Positions 4,932 to 10,088 of a stretch of 10,088 bases of DNA are shown here, piece by piece. A model generated the notes under the pieces. The model saw only the letters and a program-made list of their open reading frames with translations. It was not told the origin of the DNA and did not search any database. A program made the position numbers and the translations under genes. Source of the DNA: Planctomycetaceae bacterium (GTDB taxonomy: Bacteria > Planctomycetota > Planctomycetia > Pirellulales > Thermoguttaceae); the NCBI GenBank assembly GCA_031283515.1, contig JAITBS010000377.1, positions 1 through 10,088 of the forward strand. The letters run 5' to 3'. Within the stretch, counting starts at the first letter, position 1. Each line of letters begins with the position of its first letter.

Positions 4932-7900
4932 CTATCCTCCGAGTAAGGAGGCGGCGTATTGCGGGAACTGGTTGGCAATTGAGAGAGTTTGCGTACCGGT
5001 TTGAACAAGAATTTGTGCCCGTGTTAGTTTGGAACTTTCTTCCGCAAAATCGGCATTGGAAATCTGTGCTTCTGCTGAGGTTAGTTGTTCCAGTGAATCT
5101 TGAAGTGAGGTTATGGTTGGTTCCAATGTACTACGCTGAATCGCTCCCAATCGCCCGCGTGTTGTGGCAATACTGAGAATCGCTTCCTGAACAATCTTAT
5201 CGGCTAACTTTGTATCTGTTGTCAAATCGGCATTACCGCCGCTTCGGAGTTGATACAATCGTCCCGAAACTCCGCCCAACCGCGCCGTACTGACACTTCC
5301 AATTCCCAGCCGAATCTGTTGATTGGACACAACATCAGGTCCAATCTGGAATGTCGCACCGCCGCCGGTAATCGAAAATTGTACCGAATCCCCTGACTTC
5401 ACAATTTTGTCAAGCGTTACATCAAGTTTCAACATGGTCGTGTTAAGAGACAATTTGCGTCCGTCCGCTCCCATTGTGTAACCGTTCAGCGTCGCAATCA
5501 TGTCCGCCCCGTAATCGGTATCGGTCTTAATTCCCGAAGCGTTTTTCACTTCAAAATCACCCGTAATCGCCTTCACCGAAACCCGTTGCCGCGAACCTTC
5601 TTCAACCGATTCAAAAACCAATCGGTGCTCATCCGCATCCGCCGCTCCCAACATGATCGCCCCACCGCGATAACCCGAATCATAAAGACCATTTTTCAAT
5701 ACCAAATAATCATCCTGTGTTGTTATCATTCCGGTTCCGTCACCGGTTAATGTTACACTGAAAAGATTTCGCGTTCCTTCACTGGATTCGATAATATTTT
5801 TAACTTGTCCGGCAGTGGTTCCGTCTTGAATATAAACATAAATCTCCTTATTGTACGAATCGTATTCCGCATAGGCTTTGGCAAGCGGGTCTTCAAGACG
5901 AATGTATTTGAAACCAACTCCGTTATAATCCGGTCCCGCAATCTTGGCATGAATCTCCAACGACGCATCTCGACCATTGACCGCAACAATACTCCCGTAA
6001 GCGTTGCCGGCAACAACATTTTCACCGTATGATTTGAACTCGATTGGAAGATAAGTTACGTTGTCGCAATCGTCGGTTTCCATTGTCGGTTGCAAAATTC
6101 CCTTGCCGTAATCATCTTCACAACCCTGTGTCTCAATAACATTGCCGCAACTGTCCACTGTCCAGGTTCGGTTCAGATTGTCCACGCCCGCCGGACGTAC
6201 CAAACTCACACTAATTCCTTGTGTTTGTTCCGCCGTCAACTGGTTCATAAAGGTCACCAAATCTTTTGCCGAAGTAATCGAATAACCGTTTCCGTCGGTT
6301 GCGAGGTGAACAATCATGTAACCCGGATCATTCCCGCTGCTGCCAAGAATATCCGTGACCATATTGACTTCTGTTTTCATTTGACCATCGGCACCGCGAG
6401 TGGTTCGGATATTATCGGCTCGGAAATCAATGACTCCCGTACCGGCATCCGCTCCGCCAAGTACCGATGCCGCAAACAAATTACTGGTAATCGGGTCGCT
6501 GTTAATTGTATCAACAACACGTTGACCGGTAATCTGTTCGGCGGTTCCGGCAATGTAAACTTCCAAAACACCGTTATGTCCGCCGGTGTTGCCGGTATTG
6601 CCGATAATTGTTTCCCGCGCTGCTTCAAAAACAAATCCAAATGTTTCCAATCCCGGTCCGGTATCACCACCGCCTGACACCGGATCCGTGTTGAAACTGT
6701 AATCGTATTCCGCATGGAAAATGCCCGTGTTGTTAATCGCCGCAACTGCATCGGAAAGTGTTACCGCTCCGTTGGCAACATCGGTTGCTTTACTATTAAC
6801 GGTGATAACCAGTTGTTTCGATGCTTCGTCATAACGTGCGGTTGCTGCTTCCGTCTGGCTTTCGTCCAATTTGGCAATAATCGAAACGTCATTGAGTTGC
6901 GTACCGCCCTGAACTCCGTAAACAATAAATTTACCGGTTTCCGTAATTTCACCGGTGTTGTTGTCGTTAATGCTGCAATACGCCATCGCATTGGACAAAC
7001 CGGATTTGTATTGAACATAACTGTCATCGCGCAGCGGTGTGGCGGTATCATCCACAATATGGTTATTGTCAAGCCGAATCAAACGAACCACCATATCATC
7101 GTATTCGTCACCGGAACGCAACGATTGGAGAGTAAAAGACGCATTCGCATTTTTCGCCTGAAGACTGGCAACCGGACGATCATCCGCAATACATTCGGCA
7201 TTCTGGTTTCCGCTAAACGAAATGCCAAGTTCGGAATTAGGACCGTCGTTGACAAACAAAATATCCGGCGAACCTTCCGGTCCCAAAAATTGCAACGCCG
7301 TTTCGTCCAACGTACTGCCGTAATAAGCGGCTTCGTCAAACAGTGTGACCAATCCGCTGCCGACTTGATTAATCGGAATATCCGCACGGAACATCGTACT
7401 CAGTACGGAATCGGCATTGATAAATTCGGTTAATTCCTTTGCCGTAACCGCTGTTGTAAAACCGTCGGCTCCGCCGGTCAACACACCGGAAAATACACGG
7501 ACTTTCACATCCGGTACAGTATCTCTTGTTCCCTCCGGATCATCCAACGTCGAGCTAAAAATTGTTCCGCTTCCGTTACTGTCAATGGCGTTGGAGACGG
7601 TGAAATTAGCGGCAATTTGAGTAAATGGAGTATTGGCGTTAAAAGCGTTCACAACTTGTTGCGCCGTAATACTTGCTTCACTCACGCGAATAAACAACGT
7701 TTGATGATCGGTTCCGATATCACCGTAAACCTGACCCGTTTTAATGTAGGAATTATCTGCTTGATTCGGAGTAATACCATCAGCCGGCGGAGTTGCCGAA
7801 GAATCCACCAGACCTGATTTAATTTTGTTACTGAGCGGATACAATGTATTGTTGTACGGACCAGCCGGCGGAGTATTCGTGTCGTCGTACTGCATAATGG

Positions 7901-9641
7901 TTACGTCGGCATTGAAGGGAGTTGCTTCTTCAATTGCGGCTTTCAACGAACCATAAGTGGCGTTTAATGTCGCATCGGTTGAGTTGTCGATTTGACCGCG
8001 AATATGCAGGATTTTACGTTTTTCATCGTAAACCGCTTCAACATCTCCCGCCGCAAAAGTATCATCCTGCTCGAAATTGATTGTTACATCGTTATACTGT
8101 GCGCCGATATTTTTGGCGACAATACGTAATTGAACATCATACGCTCCGGCATCAGGATCGGTTGTTGCTCCGTCGCCCCATTTCATAGTTGCGGCGGCGT
8201 ATTGCGGACTGTCTTTGTAAGCCAACGCAACGCCGTCAACATTGGGTTCGACTGTATCATCAAAATCATCATAAACGTACACAATATCCGTGTTTTCAAA
8301 TTTTGATCCGGGAATAGTTGCGGCAATATTCAAGGCGTTATTAGCGCGAAGGTCTGCCGGAGTGTAGTAACCGGGATTGACTGGCATTGTGTCTCCCGAA
8401 ACATATTCGAGCCCGTCAATCGCGTTAATTGCCCGCCGCAACACTGCCTCGTCAATGTCGGCAGTGGCACTGTAAAGAATCTGAAGCTTTCCTGTTGTTT
8501 TATCAAAAGTTGCGGCAACACCGGTGTTTTCCTCCGGTGAGGTGTGTCCGCTGCCGGAGGTTGCGTCTGAACCGGTTACAACAAATTCGACCTGCCGGAT
8601 TTGCGTCCCGTTTTTCGATTGAACAATAATTCCGCCTCCACCAGCATCACCTGTAATATCGTAAGAATAAAGACCGTTGAAGGATTCATCGAAATTTTTA
8701 ACAGTCGGAGCGGTTTTATCCTGCATTTTCAATTTGAAATCGATAATACCCGGATTTCCGCCTTGTGGTTCTGTAATGGAGTAGGTTGTTTTGTCGGAAT
8801 TTCCGGCGGTGAATTTAATAGTGTACGCACCGGCATTAGAACCTGCTAACAGGGCTGTTAAATTTATATCATTATCCAAACCGGCGCTGGTCAACAAAAT
8901 TTGTCCGGCGGTGGCGTCGCTGCCGACAACCGCCTGAACACCGGTTGCATCGGAAACCTGATTCACAGCTCCGGCAATATCAGTAACACTTGCTCCGGCT
9001 TCGAACCGGAAAGTATTATTACCGAGATTGCCGATTACTTCCATAACCACTTCCGAACTAATTCCCGCTTTATCATAAAACAGTTGGGCACTTTCGGCAT
9101 TTTTGAGAACATCAATACCGACATCAATTTGTTTTTGTGTTCCGAAGTTCGCTTCATGGATATTCAAATCACGAACCGCAACATTGCTTAGTCCTTGTGT
9201 TTGAAATCCTAAGGAGCCGTCTAATAATAATTGTCCTTGATAATTTGTTGTTTTGGCGATTCGATCAATGGAATCGAGAGAAGCGTCTACTTGCAGTTGG
9301 TTTGCTGCAATTTGTTCGGTGGTCATTGCGCCGGTATTGGCTGCTTCGTTGACCAGACCGCGAATATCATTGAGTAAACTGCTGACTTGTCCAAGCGCAC
9401 TGTCGGCGATGGCGATGACACTGTTTGCACGTTGGGCGTTACTGATAGCTTTGCTTGTTGCCGTCATATCGCTCTTAAGTAACTCACTCGCGATCAATCC
9501 GGCAGGATCATCCTTACCGGAATTGATGCGAAGTCCCGTACTAAGACGAGTGAGAATATTGCTGAGATCAGCCATATTCCTCGTGAGTTGATTTTGTGAA
9601 ACAAGTGATTGAACATTAGATGCAACATAAAGTCCTGTCAT
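4932..9641 (-). CDS. giant flagellin with a modular central region (1569 aa)
   Basis: This is the filament subunit, exported through the flagellar type III apparatus and polymerised at the filament tip. The N-terminal flagellin domain spans about residues 4-142, with LSTGLRINSGKDDPAGL (33-49) and the coiled IDRIAKTTNYQGQLLLDG end. The C-terminal domain (about 1466-1569) contains RGRLGAIQRSTLE and ends in QYAASLLGG. Typical flagellins have 270-550 residues. Here some 1300 residues lie between the two conserved domains, made of degenerate beta-rich modules. Module markers are YNDV (516), LNDV (916) and YNGV (1239), each followed by YDE- or YDS-type strands. Helix-like segments include ITAQQVVNAFN (658), TAKELTEFIN (733), ITGQRVVDTIN (1037), ITSAKDLVTFMN (1122) and TTAGQVKNII (1275). 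The central part also has five cysteines. No signal peptide is present, as expected. The ATG lacks a visible Shine-Dalgarno but sits at the normal flagellin N-terminus. The symbol fliC or hag is not assigned because paralogue identity is unknown. Confidence 0.95.
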   Translation of the reverse strand: MTGLYVASNVQSLVSQNQLTRNMADLSNILTRLSTGLRINSGKDDPAGLIASELLKSDMTATSKAISNAQRANSVIAIADSALGQVSSLLNDIRGLVNEAANTGAMTTEQIAANQLQVDASLDSIDRIAKTTNYQGQLLLDGSLGFQTQGLSNVAVRDLNIHEANFGTQKQIDVGIDVLKNAESAQLFYDKAGISSEVVMEVIGNLGNNTFRFEAGASVTDIAGAVNQVSDATGVQAVVGSDATAGQILLTSAGLDNDINLTALLAGSNAGAYTIKFTAGNSDKTTYSITEPQGGNPGIIDFKLKMQDKTAPTVKNFDESFNGLYSYDITGDAGGGGIIVQSKNGTQIRQVEFVVTGSDATSGSGHTSPEENTGVAATFDKTTGKLQILYSATADIDEAVLRRAINAIDGLEYVSGDTMPVNPGYYTPADLRANNALNIAATIPGSKFENTDIVYVYDDFDDTVEPNVDGVALAYKDSPQYAAATMKWGDGATTDPDAGAYDVQLRIVAKNIGAQYNDVTINFEQDDTFAAGDVEAVYDEKRKILHIRGQIDNSTDATLNATYGSLKAAIEEATPFNADVTIMQYDDTNTPPAGPYNNTLYPLSNKIKSGLVDSSATPPADGITPNQADNSYIKTGQVYGDIGTDHQTLFIRVSEASITAQQVVNAFNANTPFTQIAANFTVSNAIDSNGSGTIFSSTLDDPEGTRDTVPDVKVRVFSGVLTGGADGFTTAVTAKELTEFINADSVLSTMFRADIPINQVGSGLVTLFDEAAYYGSTLDETALQFLGPEGSPDILFVNDGPNSELGISFSGNQNAECIADDRPVASLQAKNANASFTLQSLRSGDEYDDMVVRLIRLDNNHIVDDTATPLRDDSYVQYKSGLSNAMAYCSINDNNTGEITETGKFIVYGVQGGTQLNDVSIIAKLDESQTEAATARYDEASKQLVITVNSKATDVANGAVTLSDAVAAINNTGIFHAEYDYSFNTDPVSGGGDTGPGLETFGFVFEAARETIIGNTGNTGGHNGVLEVYIAGTAEQITGQRVVDTINSDPITSNLFAASVLGGADAGTGVIDFRADNIRTTRGADGQMKTEVNMVTDILGSSGNDPGYMIVHLATDGNGYSITSAKDLVTFMNQLTAEQTQGISVSLVRPAGVDNLNRTWTVDSCGNVIETQGCEDDYGKGILQPTMETDDCDNVTYLPIEFKSYGENVVAGNAYGSIVAVNGRDASLEIHAKIAGPDYNGVGFKYIRLEDPLAKAYAEYDSYNKEIYVYIQDGTTAGQVKNIIESSEGTRNLFSVTLTGDGTGMITTQDDYLVLKNGLYDSGYRGGAIMLGAADADEHRLVFESVEEGSRQRVSVKAITGDFEVKNASGIKTDTDYGADMIATLNGYTMGADGRKLSLNTTMLKLDVTLDKIVKSGDSVQFSITGGGATFQIGPDVVSNQQIRLGIGSVSTARLGGVSGRLYQLRSGGNADLTTDTKLADKIVQEAILSIATTRGRLGAIQRSTLEPTITSLQDSLEQLTSAEAQISNADFAEESSKLTRAQILVQTGTQTLSIANQFPQYAASLLGG

Positions 9642-9800
9642 GGGAATAACAATCGTTTTTTTATACCGTTATTGTGGCAATGTTCTGGTCTAATATATCA
9701 GCGATTTCCTTGGAACCGAAACCGGTGATTTTCTTAATAACAGCAACATTCTTGTATAGCGGTACTACTTGGTTCAAGGTACAGTTCCGGCAGTAACAAT

Positions 9801-9881
9801 GAATCGGTTACATTTCTTGTTTTGATTCGGGACTTGCCTTCCCGTCACAAAACGGCAGGCAATGATTCAAGAAACCGGTTC
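9801..9881 (-). other. 81-nt hairpin in the flagellin leader
   Basis: Four nested blocks pair in order: GAATCGG (9801-9807) with CCGGTTC (9875-9881, one G-T pair), TTTCTTG (9813-9819) with CAAGAAA (9868-9874), TTGCCT (9834-9839) with AGGCAA (9857-9862), and CCGT (9842-9845) with ACGG (9852-9855). The total is 24 pairs around internal loops. It lies 160-240 bases upstream of the flagellin start codon. If the promoter is the motif at 9968-9996, this structure is in the 5' untranslated RNA. Confidence 0.45.
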
Positions 9882-9967
9882 CGAAAACTCCGTTTCGTTT
9901 CACGGTTTAAAGATTCCGACTAATCCCTGCCGGGTTCACAACACATTCCTAGTTGTCTTATTTTCAC

Positions 9968-9996
9968 TTATCGACATCTCAATTTCCTGCCTTTTA
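9968..9996 (-). promoter_or_regulatory. possible sigma-28 (FliA) promoter for the flagellin
   Basis: On the minus strand GTCGATAA (complement of 9968-9975) matches 7 of 8 bases of the sigma-28 -10 element GCCGATAA. TAAA (complement of 9993-9996) matches the -35 core. The spacing is 17 rather than the usual 15 bases, which weakens the call. Sigma-28 control of flagellin genes is well established in other bacteria. Use of this site would give a leader of about 320 bases. Confidence 0.35.
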
Positions 9997-10077
9997 GAAA
10001 GCCGAATGACTTAGGATAGTTTCGGTTATACCACTTCTGCGAAAAAATCAACCTGTATTGACAATAAGCATTGTAAG

Positions 10078-10088
10078 TAGTGAATAGT
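10078..10088 (+). repeat. start of a possible second heptanucleotide repeat, cut by the window end
   Basis: The last 11 bases, TAGTGAATAGT, contain AGTGAATAGT. That 10-mer occurs on the complement of the right arm of the 4818-4922 element (around 4900-4909), in the same 7-base phase. The window ends before a repeat can be confirmed. Confidence 0.2.

Larger units (their letters stand above)
9642..10088 (-). other. gene-free leader/promoter region of the flagellin
   Basis: The 447 bases upstream of the flagellin start contain no credible gene on either strand. They hold a small stem with GTAC/GTAC and CTTG/CAAG arms (9762-9782), the 81-nt hairpin at 9801-9881, and a sigma-28-like motif near 9968-9996. 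The last bases carry a short match to the heptanucleotide repeat found at 4818-4922. The next upstream gene lies outside the window. Confidence 0.5.

Noticed and set aside
6090..7433. Long plus-strand frames opposite the flagellin gene.
   Set aside because: They are antisense shadows of the flagellin, whose frame is fixed by conserved terminal domains. Their predicted residues (Arg, Asn, Cys, Val-rich) are those expected from the reverse complement.
10058..10088. TTGACA at 10058-10063 on the plus strand as a promoter -35.
   Set aside because: No acceptable -10 at 16-18 bases; the best, AATAGT, is 19 bases away with 4 of 6 matches and touches the window end.

Overview
The window looks like a chromosomal segment of a flagellated Gram-negative-type bacterium, most likely a planctomycete. 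That placement is by inference. It rests on a very large flagellin of the planctomycetal style, with internal YND/YNGV beta-modules, and on a tiny Arg/Lys-rich protein of a kind I remember from planctomycetes. No rRNA or tRNA is present to confirm it. I see no phage, transposase, CRISPR or defence genes. Base composition is moderately AT-rich, and the intergenic DNA is clearly more AT-rich than the genes.

Layout, left to right. A 29-codon highly basic small protein (115-204, +) has a near-perfect ribosome binding site and resembles small ribosome-associated proteins. Two short hairpins (269-324) follow, then a GT-B fold, GT4-type glycosyltransferase (352-1521, +). A 766-base gene-free stretch (1522-2287) comes next. 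It is rich in inverted repeats: a 147-bp element with long imperfect terminal inverted repeats and a 9-bp tandem repeat inside, a 73-nt long hairpin, two overlapping and mutually exclusive inverted repeats, and a 19-bp dyad just before the next gene. A 227-aa Pro/Thr/Ser-rich lipoprotein (2288-2971, +) follows. The 298-base gap between it and the convergent lysS holds a 145-bp nested inverted-repeat structure.

On the minus strand lie lysS (class II lysyl-tRNA synthetase, 3270-4793) and, upstream of it in transcription order, a 1569-aa flagellin (4932-9641). The 138-base gap between them holds a heptanucleotide-repeat element built around a strong hairpin (4818-4922), which may end the flagellin transcript. 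The flagellin leader (9642-10088) contains an 81-nt hairpin and a motif resembling a sigma-28 (FliA) promoter, so the filament gene is probably expressed from its own promoter through a long structured leader.

The genes do not form one pathway. The glycosyltransferase and lipoprotein are envelope functions, lysS and the small basic protein belong to translation, and the flagellin builds the filament. The most unusual features are the size and modular build of the flagellin and the density of extended dyad-symmetric DNA in nearly every intergenic gap. No undescribed multi-gene system is evident.
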